Assembly (NCBI RefSeq): GCF_015546965.1
Contig: NZ_JADMUF010000007.1
Span: 85,136-149,135, forward strand
From: Collinsella aerofaciens
GTDB lineage: Bacteria > Actinomycetota > Coriobacteriia > Coriobacteriales > Coriobacteriaceae
Direction: 5' to 3'
DNA: 64,000 nucleotides
Position numbers and translations under genes: made by a program. Of the stretch, positions 25,639-35,014 are shown piece by piece (positions within the stretch are counted from its first letter, which is position 1; every line of letters starts with the position of its first letter). The notes under the pieces are model-generated. The model saw only the letters and a list, made by a program, of their open reading frames with translations. It was not told the DNA's origin and did no database searches.

Positions 25639-27812
25639 CCTCCGCTGACCTCCTTAAAGATGTGTCGATACCGCATGGCGACCGCATCGCGTAGAGGGCG
25701 CGTCGCCACGGAGTCAAGGTTGCAAGCATACCGCAAGAGCTCGACCGCGTCCAAATGGGCCCACTCGATCAATTTCTCGTCGGCATCGAGGTCAACAAAG
25801 CGCAAGGTCACGCCGCCATGCTGGCGGTAACCCAGGATTTCGCCCTCGTGGCGCAGACGCAGGTCCATCTGGGCGAGCGTAAAGCCGTCCGTGGTCTTCT
25901 CGAGCGACTGGAGGCGGTCTTGTGCCGCCGACGCGCCGCCATTGCCCTTGGAGTGCGTCATAACCAGGCACGTGCCCGACACGCTGCCGCGGCCTACACG
26001 CCCGCGCAGCTGGTGCAAGGCCGCCAAACCAAAGCGCTCGCCATTCTCGATAACCATGACGGTGGCGTTGGGCACGTCAACGCCCACCTCGACCACCGTG
26101 GTCGAGACGAGCACATCGATCTCGCCACGCTTGAAGGCATCGATGACCCGGTCCTTCTCCCCCGCCGACATGCGGCCGTGAAGACGCTCGATGGTAAGCC
26201 CCGGCAACGCAAGGCGCAGTCGGTCGAGCTCGGTTGCCGTATCGTGCAGCGGCACAGGCACGGTCACGCGGCCCTCGTCGTCGCGAGCGATGCCGGGTAC
26301 GTCTTCGAGCTCATCGGCCGAATCGCTCGGCTCCACGAGCGGACAGATCACGTAGGCTTGCTGCCCCTTTTCGTGTGCCTCGCGAATGGCGCCATAGGCC
26401 AGGTCGCGACTCGACTCGGTGAGGACGCGCGTCGTCACGCCGGCACCCGGAACGGGACGATGGCGGATGATGCTCGTATCCAGGTCGCCGTAAACCGATA
26501 GCGCCAGCGTGCGCGGGATCGGCGTGGCAGTCATGACCAGCAAGTCGGCACCCGGGCCTTTTGCGCGTAGGGCGTTACGCTGGCCCACTCCAAAGCGGTG
26601 CTGCTCGTCGATCACCACAAGCGACAAATGCTTGAACGTGACGTTCTCCGAAAGCACCGCATGGGTACCAAAGAGCACGTCGAGCTCGCCAGACTGGAGC
26701 CGCGCATGAATCTGTTCACGCTCGGCCGCCGGCGTGGCTCCCGTCAAGAGCGCCCAGGTCATACCAGCCTGCGAGAGCAGAGGGCCGGTCTTATCGGCAT
26801 ATTGACGCGCCAGCACGCCCGTGGGCGCCATAACGCAGGCCTGAGTGCCGCTATCGGCCGCGACCGCCAGTGCGCAGGCGGCAACGGCGGTCTTACCGGT
26901 ACCGACGTCGCCCAGCAGCAGACGGTTCATCACGCGACCGCCATCGCACATGTCATGCAGGATGTCTTGAAATGCAGCCTCCTGCTCATCGCTCAGCGAA
27001 AACGGCAGGGCCTGTTTAAGCGCAGTCAAATGCTCGCCCGCGGCATGCGCATAAGGCACCACGTCAACCATACCGCCATCGTTGCGCAGACGCAGCGCGA
27101 GCTGCAAGTAGAGACACTCCTCGTAGGCAAGACGCCGGCGCGCGATGTCGCGCTCGGCCATGCTCGAGGGAAAGTGGATCGAGCGCAGCGCACGGGCATT
27201 GCTCATGAGCTTCCGCTTTGCGCGCAGCGGCGCGGGAATGGGATCGAACGGATTGGCGACCACTTCGAGCGCACCGCTCACGATACGGCGCATCCATGCC
27301 TGGCTCACGCCGTCACTTACATAGTGGACCGGCAAAATGGTACCCGCGGCGCGCCCGTCCTCGAGCTTTTCAAAGTGGGGCGAGGCCATCTGCTTAAAAC
27401 CGTAGGCAAACTCGACCTTGCCCATCACGGCCAGGCGGTCGCCCTGCTTAAGCTGTTGGGCAATCCAAGGCTGACGGAAAAAGGCAACCTGCAGCACGCC
27501 CGTCTCGTCCACGAGCGAGACCTCAGTCACCTGCATACGCGGGCGGGGCTGCTTTTGGACAATACGATCGACCGTGGCGATGATGGTGCACACGGTACCG
27601 ATGGGCGCCATCTCGATGGACCACGAGCGAGTGAAGTCCAGGTAGCGATGAGGGATATGGAGAAGGAGGTCCCCCACCGTCCGGATTCCCAGACGGCGAA
27701 GGGCCTCCTCACGTTTACCCGAAACATATTTGAGTCGCGCGATATCCTCGTCGAGCGCATTGCTCTGGGCAAAGCGCTCCGAGACGCGCGGCACGGAGCA
27801 CAGCTCGGACAT
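25635..27812 (-). CDS. recG: ATP-dependent DNA helicase RecG
   Basis: Drives regression of stalled replication forks and branch migration. The 725 residues comprise an N-terminal wedge/OB domain (about 60-160) and a superfamily 2 helicase core. The core has Walker A GDVGTGKTAVA near 299, the DEQH box (VVIDEQHRFGV) near 400, TATPIPRTL, and motif VI as HQLRGRVGRG. It sits between the FakA-like gene (9-base gap) and rsmD, an order shared with many Firmicutes. Confidence 0.96.
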   Translation of the reverse strand: MSELCSVPRVSERFAQSNALDEDIARLKYVSGKREEALRRLGIRTVGDLLLHIPHRYLDFTRSWSIEMAPIGTVCTIIATVDRIVQKQPRPRMQVTEVSLVDETGVLQVAFFRQPWIAQQLKQGDRLAVMGKVEFAYGFKQMASPHFEKLEDGRAAGTILPVHYVSDGVSQAWMRRIVSGALEVVANPFDPIPAPLRAKRKLMSNARALRSIHFPSSMAERDIARRRLAYEECLYLQLALRLRNDGGMVDVVPYAHAAGEHLTALKQALPFSLSDEQEAAFQDILHDMCDGGRVMNRLLLGDVGTGKTAVAACALAVAADSGTQACVMAPTGVLARQYADKTGPLLSQAGMTWALLTGATPAAEREQIHARLQSGELDVLFGTHAVLSENVTFKHLSLVVIDEQHRFGVGQRNALRAKGPGADLLVMTATPIPRTLALSVYGDLDTSIIRHRPVPGAGVTTRVLTESSRDLAYGAIREAHEKGQQAYVICPLVEPSDSADELEDVPGIARDDEGRVTVPVPLHDTATELDRLRLALPGLTIERLHGRMSAGEKDRVIDAFKRGEIDVLVSTTVVEVGVDVPNATVMVIENGERFGLAALHQLRGRVGRGSVSGTCLVMTHSKGNGGASAAQDRLQSLEKTTDGFTLAQMDLRLRHEGEILGYRQHGGVTLRFVDLDADEKLIEWAHLDAVELLRYACNLDSVATRPLRDAVAMRYRHIFKEVSGG

Positions 27813-27821
27813 GGGCAGAGC

Positions 27822-29483
27822 CTACTCGATCGAGAAGATCACGGGATAGAGCGGCTGCTCGCCACGATGGGCGTCAATCTCCAGGTCGGGCTGAGCTTCC
27901 TCGATGGCATCGACGATCTCCTGGAAGGCCTCGTCGGACAGCTCCTCGCCGGCCAGAATCGTCAGCGCGTCGCCCTCCTCTTCCTCCTGCATACGGTTGA
28001 TGCAGTCGAGCGTGACCTGTTTCACATCGGAGCCGACCACGTCGATGGAACCGGCGATGATACCCATGACGTCACCGGAGTGAATCGGAGAGCCGTCCGA
28101 TGCGCTGGAGTCGCGCACGGCGCGGGTGACTTCGCCATCGCGGACCTCGCTGATGGCGTCGACCATAGCGGCGACGGCGTCCTCGAGCTCGGAATCGGGC
28201 AGGACGGCGAACAGCGCGGAGAACGCCTGGGGAACGGTCTTGGTGGGAACGACGGCGACCTTCTTATCGGTGCAGGCAGAGGCAGCGGCCTCAGCAGCCA
28301 TGCGGATGTTACCGTTGTTGGGCAGGATGATGACCGAGGTCGCGTTGACCTGGTCGACGGCGCCCAGCAGGTCGGCGGTCGAAGGGTTCATGGTCTGGCC
28401 ACCCGAGACGATCACGTCAACGCCGAGGGACTTGAGGATGTCGGCCTCGCCGGAACCGGCGGCAACGGCGACAAAGCCCAGGGCCTTCGCGGGCTCGGCG
28501 GCCTTCTCCTGGTCCTCGTGAATCTTAGCGGTACGGTCGTGGGCCTCCATCTCCATGTTGTGGATAAAGACCTCGTAGATCTGACCAAGCTGCAGCATGT
28601 GCTCGAGCACCAGGTTGGGGGTGTTGGAGTGCACGTGGATCTTGTAGTCGGGGTAGGCGCCCACGAGCAGCTCACAGTCGCCCATGGAGCCCAGAAACTT
28701 AAGGCACTCGTCCTCGTCAAAAGGAGCGTCGGCCTTAAAGAGGAACTCGTTGCAGTAGCGGAACTCCGAGCCCTCCCAGTCGTCGTTAGCCTCGATCTCA
28801 ACACGGCCAAGAGCGGCATCGCGAGCAGAGCCGGCGGAATCGAACGTAGCGGAGAAATCCTCGACCACGGTGCTGCGGCCAAGAGCGGCGGCAACAAAGT
28901 TCTCCAAGAAGATGGCAAAGCCAAAGGCGCCGGAGTCGACAACGCCGTTCTCCTTGAGGACGGGCAGCAGGTCGGGCGTGCGAGCGACGGACTGGTAGGC
29001 CTCGACAACGATAGCGTCGAGCGCATCCTCGGCAGAGAACTTCTTCTTCTCACACTCGTCTGCCTTGGTCGAAACATCACGCAGGACCGTGAGAATCGTA
29101 CCCTCGATGGGCTTACGAACAGCCTGGAAGGCAACCTTGACGGCACGACGGAAGGCGAAGGCGATATTGGCGGACGTAATGGGCTCATCAGCGGAGACAA
29201 GGCCCTCGGCCACACCGCGCAGGATCTGCGAGGTGATGACGCCGGAGTTACCGCGGGCACCCATCAGGGAGCCGTGGGTGATAGCGCCGGCGATGGCTTC
29301 CATATCGGCATCGGCGGGAAGGGCGGAGAGCTCCTTGGTCACCGAGGCGAGCGTGAGCGACATGTTGGTGCCAGTGTCGCCGTCGGGTACGGGGAAGACG
29401 TTGAGCTTGTTGATCTCCTCGGCCTTGTCGGAAACGGCAGCCGCAGCGATCGGAAAACAGGTGCGAATGGTCTTTGCAATCAT
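27822..29483 (-). CDS. DhaL-domain protein, fatty acid kinase FakA-like
   Basis: A 553-residue protein. Its N-terminal DhaL nucleotide-binding domain has FPVPDGDTGTNM (30-41) and SLMGARGNSGVITSQ (near 92). A middle domain follows, and the C-terminal domain ends EGEDALTILAGEELSDEA-like. The architecture is that of FakA/YloV, which phosphorylates fatty acids presented by DegV-type FakB proteins. The neighbour is an Asp23-family protein, as in staphylococci and bacilli. No FakB gene lies in the window. The ribosome site GGAG is rather far (12 bases) from the ATG, so initiation may depend on coupling. Confidence 0.85.
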   Translation of the reverse strand: MIAKTIRTCFPIAAAAVSDKAEEINKLNVFPVPDGDTGTNMSLTLASVTKELSALPADADMEAIAGAITHGSLMGARGNSGVITSQILRGVAEGLVSADEPITSANIAFAFRRAVKVAFQAVRKPIEGTILTVLRDVSTKADECEKKKFSAEDALDAIVVEAYQSVARTPDLLPVLKENGVVDSGAFGFAIFLENFVAAALGRSTVVEDFSATFDSAGSARDAALGRVEIEANDDWEGSEFRYCNEFLFKADAPFDEDECLKFLGSMGDCELLVGAYPDYKIHVHSNTPNLVLEHMLQLGQIYEVFIHNMEMEAHDRTAKIHEDQEKAAEPAKALGFVAVAAGSGEADILKSLGVDVIVSGGQTMNPSTADLLGAVDQVNATSVIILPNNGNIRMAAEAAASACTDKKVAVVPTKTVPQAFSALFAVLPDSELEDAVAAMVDAISEVRDGEVTRAVRDSSASDGSPIHSGDVMGIIAGSIDVVGSDVKQVTLDCINRMQEEEEGDALTILAGEELSDEAFQEIVDAIEEAQPDLEIDAHRGEQPLYPVIFSIE

Positions 29484-29510
29484 GGGTATTTGAATCTCCG
29501 TTTTCGGATG

Positions 29511-29867
29511 CTAGTTCAGACGGCTCTTGAGCGCGTCGATGTGGATGCCGATCTTAAGGCTGGCGGGATCGATCTGGGCGATCTCCTGCAGGGTAAAGGC
29601 AACGGAGCTCGAAAGATTGTGGCAGACGGACTTCATGTTGACGCCGTTCTCGAGCACGACGTGAAGGTCGACCGTGAGGCCGTTCTCGTCGGCGGAAACA
29701 AGCACGCCCTTGCGGAGGCGCTGGCCGGCAAGCAGGCGCACGCTCTCGGCGCCCTGCAGCTGTTCGGCCATACCGACGACGCCGTAGCACGTCATCGCGG
29801 CATAACCGGCAATATCGGCAATAACGTCGTTCGAGACGCTCAGGCTGCCGTTAATGGTCTCAGACAC
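29511..29867 (-). CDS. Asp23/Gls24 family envelope-stress protein
   Basis: A 118-residue protein with the Asp23 fold: NGSLSVSNDVIADIAGYAAMTCYGVVGMA followed by GLTVDLHVVLENGVNMKSVCHNL. Family members are abundant, membrane-associated or alkaline-shock proteins. The start is the GTG at 29867, with AAAAGGAG just upstream; the frame stays open eleven codons further, but that would bury the ribosome site. It is paired with the DhaL protein behind it, the classic asp23-fakA arrangement. Confidence 0.87.
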   Translation of the reverse strand: MSETINGSLSVSNDVIADIAGYAAMTCYGVVGMAEQLQGAESVRLLAGQRLRKGVLVSADENGLTVDLHVVLENGVNMKSVCHNLSSSVAFTLQEIAQIDPASLKIGIHIDALKSRLN

Positions 29868-30025
29868 AAGAATCTCCTTTTCTGGTGATCGCGGCACCAT
29901 GTCGTGGGAGCAATCATTCCAACATTTTACAACGACCGCGCCATGTTAAGGCCACGGGGTTCGCGATTACATCCTCGACACGAAATGTTGATACGGTAAC
30001 GTTCGCCACCGGCGATCGAGGCATG

Positions 30026-30053
30026 AAAAAACCCGCCGCATAAGCGACGGGTT
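30026..30053 (-). terminator. Terminator after the downstream tRNA-Asn gene
   Basis: A 10-bp stem (30030-30039 with 30044-30053, one G-U pair) with a 4-base loop. A T run follows on the minus strand. It lies directly 3' of the tRNA at 30062-30136. Confidence 0.75.
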
Positions 30054-30061
30054 TTAAAACC

Positions 30062-30136
30062 TGGCTCCCCGGGTAGGACTCGAACCTACAACAGCGCGGT
30101 TAACAGCCGCGTGCTCTACCATTGAGCTACCGAGGA
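30062..30136 (-). tRNA. tRNA-Asn (GTT), copy 1, CCA encoded
   Basis: A cloverleaf can be folded. The acceptor is TCCTCGG with CCGGGGA, the D arm is GCTCAATGGTAGAGC, and the anticodon loop CTGTTAA gives anticodon GTT. The T arm is GTAGGTTCGAGTCCTAC and the 3' end is discriminator G plus encoded CCA. It is identical to the second copy. Confidence 0.97.
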
Positions 30137-30143
30137 ATTAAAA

Positions 30144-30161
30144 AGCCCAGCGAAATGGGCT
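30144..30161 (-). terminator. Short terminator between the two tRNA-Asn genes
   Basis: A 6-bp stem (30144-30149 with 30156-30161) with a 6-base loop. It is followed on the minus strand by TTTTAATT and lies just after the upstream tRNA copy. Confidence 0.65.
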
Positions 30162-30170
30162 GAGAAATTC

Positions 30171-30245
30171 TGGCTCCCCGGGTAGGACTCGAACCTACAA
30201 CAGCGCGGTTAACAGCCGCGTGCTCTACCATTGAGCTACCGAGGA
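30171..30245 (-). tRNA. tRNA-Asn (GTT), copy 2, CCA encoded
   Basis: All 75 bases match the copy at 30062-30136: anticodon GTT, the same arms and an encoded CCA. The two genes are 34 bases apart and each has its own downstream hairpin. Confidence 0.97.
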
Positions 30246-30330
30246 ATAGGTGCGTGCTCTCAAGCAACGAAGTTTATTATACGGACGATTGGACGAAGGG
30301 CAAGAACTTTTTTAAGAAATTTTCCGACCC

Positions 30331-30384
30331 AGTCATTGGGGACGTTCTTGAATGACTAGTCGTTTAAGAACGTCCCCAACGACT
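30331..30384. repeat. Long palindrome with GGGGACGTTCTT arms
   Basis: 19-bp arms (30331-30349 and 30366-30384) match at 18 positions around a 16-base loop. It lies in the 566-base non-coding stretch between asp23 and rpoD, between tRNA copy 2 and the rpoD terminator. The rest of that stretch holds only the two tRNAs, their terminators and the asp23 upstream region. The arms start with TTGGGGAC, similar in style to the palindrome at 6961. Confidence 0.7.
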
Positions 30385-30392
30385 ACATGAAA

Positions 30393-30422
30393 GCGCCCCC
30401 AGGCGGATGTGCCTGAGGGCGC
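30393..30422 (-). terminator. Terminator after rpoD
   Basis: A 12-bp stem with one mismatch (30393-30404 with 30411-30422) and a 6-base loop, followed on the minus strand by TTTC. It lies twelve bases after the rpoD stop. Confidence 0.7.
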
Positions 30423-30433
30423 CTCTTGCTTGA

Positions 30434-31774
30434 CTAGCTCTCGATATAGTCTTTCAACTTGCTCGAGCGACTCGGGTGGCGGAGCTTGGCCAGGGTCTTG
30501 GACTCAATCTGGCGGATACGCTCACGCGTGACGCCAAACTCGCGACCGACTTCCTCGAGCGTGCGGGGATGTCCGTCGACGAGACCAAAGCGCAGCTCGA
30601 TAACCTTGCGCTCGCGATCGGCAAGCGAATCGAGCACCTGGGTGAGCTGCTCCTGCAGCATGGAGAAGCTGGCGGCATCGGGCGGAACGATAGCCTGGGA
30701 GTCCTCGATGAAGTCGCCCAGCTGGGAATCCTCTTCCTCACCGATCGGGGTCTCGAGCGACACGGGCTCCTGCGAAATCTTCTGGATCTCGCGGACGCGG
30801 TCGGCGCTCATGTCCATCTCAGCACCGATCTCCTCAGGGGTCGGGTCGCGACCCAGATCCTGGAGGAGCTGGCGCTGCACGCGGACGAGCTTGTTGATGG
30901 TCTCGACCATGTGCACGGGAATACGGATGGTACGGGCCTGGTCGGCAATAGCGCGCGTAATGGCCTGGCGGATCCACCACGTGGCGTACGTGGAGAACTT
31001 AAAGCCCTTCTGGTAGTCGAACTTCTCGACGGCGCGGATCAGACCGAGGTTGCCATCCTGGATCAGATCCAGGAACAGCATGCCACGGCCGACATAGCGC
31101 TTGGCGATGGAGACGACCAGACGCAGGTTTGCGCTGATAAGCGCCTGCTTGGCCTCAAGACCAACATTCTCAATACGCGTAAGTCGACGCATCTCGGAGC
31201 GTGTGAGTTCAATCTCGCCTGCATCGGCAGCCTCGAGCTTCTCGGTAGCCTCGAGACCGGCCTCGATCTTCATGGCCAGATCAACCTCTTCAGATGCGGT
31301 CAGCAGGTCGACCTTACCGATCTCCTTGAGGTACATACGAACCGGGTCGCCGGTCAGCATCACCGTGGAGGCATCGATGCCGCGCACGCGCGAACGCGAA
31401 CGGGACGTGCGCACGGTGCGCTTCTTCTTGCTCTTGGAAGAGCCCATCTCGGCATCGGCCTGGCGGGCCATCTTAAGCTCGTGATCGTCAAGCGAGCCGG
31501 AATCGTGCTCGTCATCATCGAAATCGTCGGTATCGTTATCGTCATCGTCGACGTCCATCGGGGCATCGTCGTTTCCGCTCGCGGAGATAATCTGGATGCC
31601 GCTGTTGCGCAGCGCGGAATACACCGCGTTGAGCTGCTCATCGGAGACATCGATATCCTTCAGGGCGACCTGAATCTCGTCCTCGGTTACCGAAGTCCTG
31701 TTTGAGCCGTTGCCCATGAGCTTTGCAACGTAGGATTCCAGCCCAGTACCCGTGCTCTCAGTCTTTTTTGGCAC
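30434..31774 (-). CDS. rpoD: Primary sigma factor RpoD/SigA
   Basis: The housekeeping sigma-70 factor. Of 446 residues, region 1.2 begins near 138 ([11 protein letters not shown]). Region 2 is unmistakable ([20 protein letters not shown], then [13 protein letters not shown]), and region 4 ends in [20 protein letters not shown]. The N-terminal part holds an unusual stretch: an Asp-rich acidic block (about 70-95, [16 protein letters not shown]) followed by a basic block ([18 protein letters not shown] near 113-130). The start is a GTG at 31774 with AAGGGAG upstream. It lies downstream of dnaG, the classical macromolecular-synthesis order. Confidence 0.97.
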   Translation of the reverse strand: MPKKTESTGTGLESYVAKLMGNGSNRTSVTEDEIQVALKDIDVSDEQLNAVYSALRNSGIQIISASGNDDAPMDVDDDDNDTDDFDDDEHDSGSLDDHELKMARQADAEMGSSKSKKKRTVRTSRSRSRVRGIDASTVMLTGDPVRMYLKEIGKVDLLTASEEVDLAMKIEAGLEATEKLEAADAGEIELTRSEMRRLTRIENVGLEAKQALISANLRLVVSIAKRYVGRGMLFLDLIQDGNLGLIRAVEKFDYQKGFKFSTYATWWIRQAITRAIADQARTIRIPVHMVETINKLVRVQRQLLQDLGRDPTPEEIGAEMDMSADRVREIQKISQEPVSLETPIGEEEDSQLGDFIEDSQAIVPPDAASFSMLQEQLTQVLDSLADRERKVIELRFGLVDGHPRTLEEVGREFGVTRERIRQIESKTLAKLRHPSRSSKLKDYIES

Positions 31775-31884
31775 AGATTCTCCCTTCGTAGTCCACAGGA
31801 CTCAATACTTTAGCACACACGTAGACGTCTATACCCAAAATAAAGACAGGATATAGGCGAGAATACGCTGGTTGACCACAACAT

Positions 31885-34014
31885 CTAGGCCTGATCGGCA
31901 CCTGCGGTCTCCAAACCGATCAAACGGAACGGGTCGGCCACGCCACCGATCGACTTTTGGAGCTCGCGCTGGCGCTGTGAATCTTGCACCGCCTGCATCG
32001 TCAGCACGCGGCGAGCCTCATCGTCGAGTGAACGGTCCTGACGCAACTTGGCCTGCGCGGCTCGCATGCGACGTTTGATGGTGTAGAGCTCGAGCGTATC
32101 GAGCATAAAGACGATGTTCGTCTCGGTCGGGTGCTTGCTCGTCGCCGAGATGCGCCCGGCGCTGACAAGGGAGGCCGCCTCGGGACACACCGCCCGCGCC
32201 GCATCCATGCATGCCGCAGGATCGGTTCCCGGCGGCGTTGCCAGCACGGCCCACGCAATGGACTCGTGACGCGGGTCGACCCACTCGATAGAACAAATGC
32301 GATCGGCATACGTGCGGAACAGATCGGGGTAGCTCGTGAGCATCGTCAGCAGCTCGCGCTCCCCCGCCAGGGATTTCCGCTCCAGATCGGTCAAAACAAT
32401 CGGCATCGACGGAGCTGCCGCCGCGCTTGAACTATCAGCAACGGACGCAGCGCTTTCCACCCCCGCCGGCACATCGATTGGCGGCAGATCCTCGTCGACC
32501 TCAACCGGCGCGGCCCCATAGGCATCAAGCGGAACGTAGTCGTACGGGTCCTCCTCGACCGGTGCGGACACCGGCGGCGTCGCACCCGCAGCCCAGGCAC
32601 CGCGACCGGCACTGCGCGCACCAGCCGCACCGCCGCCCGAGCCTCGTCCCTGCGAACCGCCCGCGCGCTCAGCTTGCGCGCGTTGACGCTCGTAGCTCTG
32701 CTCACGGCGGCGCTCCGCTTCCTCGCGCTTGGCGACATCGCGAAACACACAGCCCGAACTCGCACGCACGGTCTCCAGGTCCAAACCCAACAGGTCGGCA
32801 ATCTGGATAAAGTACGTGTCGATCATATAGCTGTCGCGCAGCGGATAGATGAGCGTCAGCGCATCCTCGAGCGCTTTGGCGCGACCGCCCGGCGTGGTAA
32901 TGTCGCTCGACTCCTGTAGCGAGCGATACACAAAATCCATGAGGGGCTCGGCCGCGTCAATGCGCGCCTGCAGTGCCTCGCCGCCATGCGCCGTGATGAA
33001 CTCCATGGGGTCGTTGCCGTCAGGCAGCACCACGCAGCGCAGGTCCATCGAATCCTGCTCGATAAACTGAATCGCGCGGCGCGCAGCCTTTTGACCGGCG
33101 GCGTCGCCATCGAACATATATACAATGCGCTTGGCAAAACGGGTGAGCGTCTTAACGTGATGTTCCGTCAGCGCCGTGCCCAGCGTGGCGACGACATTTT
33201 TGATCCCCGCCTCCCAGCAGGCGATGCAATCGGTATAGCCCTCCACCACGATGGCAGTATCCTGAGCAACGATAAACTCCTTGGCCCAGTTAAAGCCATA
33301 GAGGTTTCGCTTTTTATGAAACACGCTCGTCTCGGCGGTGTTGAGGTACTTGGGCTGACCATCGCCCATGATGCGCCCGCCAAAGGCGATATTGTGACCC
33401 TGTTCATCAAAGATGGGAAACATCACACGGTCGTAAAAGCGGTCTGCGAGCTGGCCGCGCCCACGGCTTACGGCCACGTTGGCGTCGATCATCTCCTGCG
33501 GGGTAAAGCCCGCCTGAGACAGGTGCGAAACCAGCGCGTTGCGACCAGGCGCAAAACCCAGGCAGTAGCGTCGGCAGACATCGCCACCCATACCGCGGCT
33601 GGCAAAGTACTCGCGCGGACGGCTGTCCTTACCGCGCATAAGCATGGTGTGGTAGAACTGAGCCGTCTCGGCGCACAGGTCATAGATGCGGGCACGCTTG
33701 GTGCCGCGATCGCGCTGCGCACCGGTATCGTGCAGTTCAATGCCCGCACGATCAGCCAAATAGCGGATCGACTCGGGAAAACTCAGGTTCTCGCGCTTCA
33801 TGATATAGGTAAAGACGTCGCCGCCCTCGCCGCAGCCAAAGCAGTGCCACACCTGCGTAGCAGGGATAATGTGAAACGACGGGGTCTTTTCGCCATGGAA
33901 CGGGCAGCAGCCCCAAAACTCATGGCCGCGGGGTTTGAGCTCAACCGTCTCCTGCACGATGGCAACCAAGTCTGACGCCGCGCGTACCTGATCTTTTTCC
34001 TCATCGCTAATCAC
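31885..34014 (-). CDS. dnaG: DNA primase
   Basis: Makes the RNA primers for replication. The start is the GTG at 34014, with AGGGGGTGG upstream, giving 709 residues; the start overlaps the ribF stop by eight bases. The N-terminal zinc domain is CCPFHGEKTPSF ... VWHCFGCGEGGD (about 36-68). The catalytic core and TOPRIM domain follow (VVEGYTDCIACWEAG near 260, MFDGDAAGQKAA near 305). A low-complexity Gly/Ala/Arg linker (about 500-540) precedes the C-terminal helicase-interaction domain. Confidence 0.96.
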   Translation of the reverse strand: MISDEEKDQVRAASDLVAIVQETVELKPRGHEFWGCCPFHGEKTPSFHIIPATQVWHCFGCGEGGDVFTYIMKRENLSFPESIRYLADRAGIELHDTGAQRDRGTKRARIYDLCAETAQFYHTMLMRGKDSRPREYFASRGMGGDVCRRYCLGFAPGRNALVSHLSQAGFTPQEMIDANVAVSRGRGQLADRFYDRVMFPIFDEQGHNIAFGGRIMGDGQPKYLNTAETSVFHKKRNLYGFNWAKEFIVAQDTAIVVEGYTDCIACWEAGIKNVVATLGTALTEHHVKTLTRFAKRIVYMFDGDAAGQKAARRAIQFIEQDSMDLRCVVLPDGNDPMEFITAHGGEALQARIDAAEPLMDFVYRSLQESSDITTPGGRAKALEDALTLIYPLRDSYMIDTYFIQIADLLGLDLETVRASSGCVFRDVAKREEAERRREQSYERQRAQAERAGGSQGRGSGGGAAGARSAGRGAWAAGATPPVSAPVEEDPYDYVPLDAYGAAPVEVDEDLPPIDVPAGVESAASVADSSSAAAAPSMPIVLTDLERKSLAGERELLTMLTSYPDLFRTYADRICSIEWVDPRHESIAWAVLATPPGTDPAACMDAARAVCPEAASLVSAGRISATSKHPTETNIVFMLDTLELYTIKRRMRAAQAKLRQDRSLDDEARRVLTMQAVQDSQRQRELQKSIGGVADPFRLIGLETAGADQA

Positions 34015-35014
34015 GGATGCCCACCCCCTGCTCACCCAAGTTATGACGAATATCGTCGATATTACCCTCGACGGTCGCGATAAGCTCGTCCAGGGAATCG
34101 AACACGCGAGACGGACGCAGCCAGCGCGTAAACGCCAGCGACACGGAAGCGCCATACAGGTCGCCCGCATAGCCGATCAAGTTGGCCTCGAGGTGCGCCG
34201 AGGCGGCATCATCGGCATAGGTCGGCGGCAGGCCGACGTTAACGGCAGCAGGCCATACGGTATCGTCGACCAGCACCAGACCCTCATAGACGCCATCGGC
34301 AGGCACTTGGATGCCGTCGGGCACCTGGATGTTTGCCGTGGGAAAGCCCATGTCGGAGCCCTCGTGACGGCCAGCCGCCACAACGCCGCGCAGCATATAG
34401 GGACGGCCGAGAAGCTCGGCAGCCAGCTCCACATGACCCTGACCCAGCTCATGGCGGACGCGCGTGGCGCAGACGGTCTGCCCGTTAACGCAGAGCAGGT
34501 CGTGACCGTAAACGTCAACCCCACGCTCAGTGCCCCAGGCGCGCATTTCGGCAACGCCCGAAGCACCGCCGCGGCCGAGCCTAAAGTCGCTGCCTACACG
34601 AATAGAGCGAATGTCGACAACGCGCGACAACAGCGCCAGAAACCCGACATGGTCGAGTGCCGCCACGGCGGGCGTAAAGGGAACGGCCACCACCGCATCG
34701 ACCCCGGTTTGAGCCAGGGCATGAAGGCGGTCGGCCGTCGTCATCAATTTTTGAGCGGGCGACGGACTCACCACGACGTCCGGATCGGGATCGAAGGTGA
34801 CCACGACCGCCTTGCTGCCGCGGTCATGCGCATCGCGAATAACCGCGTCGATCAGCTCTTGGTGCCCACGATGCACGCCATCAAACACGCCAATAGCGAT
34901 CGACGCGGCACCCAAGAACTCGCACCCATCAAAAGCATCGGCAGAAACGATACGGGCCTCATCCAACTCACCCGCGAAAAAGATACGCGCGAGCTCGTGG
35001 GGCGTCAGCATCAT
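34007..35014 (-). CDS. ribF: Bifunctional riboflavin kinase/FAD synthetase
   Basis: Makes FMN and then FAD from riboflavin. The 335 residues show the N-terminal FAD-synthetase domain with SIAIGVFDGVHRGHQELI (near 38-55), then VVTFDPDPDVV and IRVGSDFRLGRGG. The C-terminal kinase domain has GRHEGSDMGFPTANIQVPDG and later ANLIGYAGDLYG. It overlaps truB by four bases and dnaG by eight, so it belongs to the long operon. Confidence 0.95.
   Translation of the reverse strand: MMLTPHELARIFFAGELDEARIVSADAFDGCEFLGAASIAIGVFDGVHRGHQELIDAVIRDAHDRGSKAVVVTFDPDPDVVVSPSPAQKLMTTADRLHALAQTGVDAVVAVPFTPAVAALDHVGFLALLSRVVDIRSIRVGSDFRLGRGGASGVAEMRAWGTERGVDVYGHDLLCVNGQTVCATRVRHELGQGHVELAAELLGRPYMLRGVVAAGRHEGSDMGFPTANIQVPDGIQVPADGVYEGLVLVDDTVWPAAVNVGLPPTYADDAASAHLEANLIGYAGDLYGASVSLAFTRWLRPSRVFDSLDELIATVEGNIDDIRHNLGEQGVGIRD

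Noticed and set aside
29868-30061. Expected rpmB (L28) gene next to asp23
   Set aside because: In many Gram-positive genomes rpmB lies here, but neither strand has a frame with L28 features.
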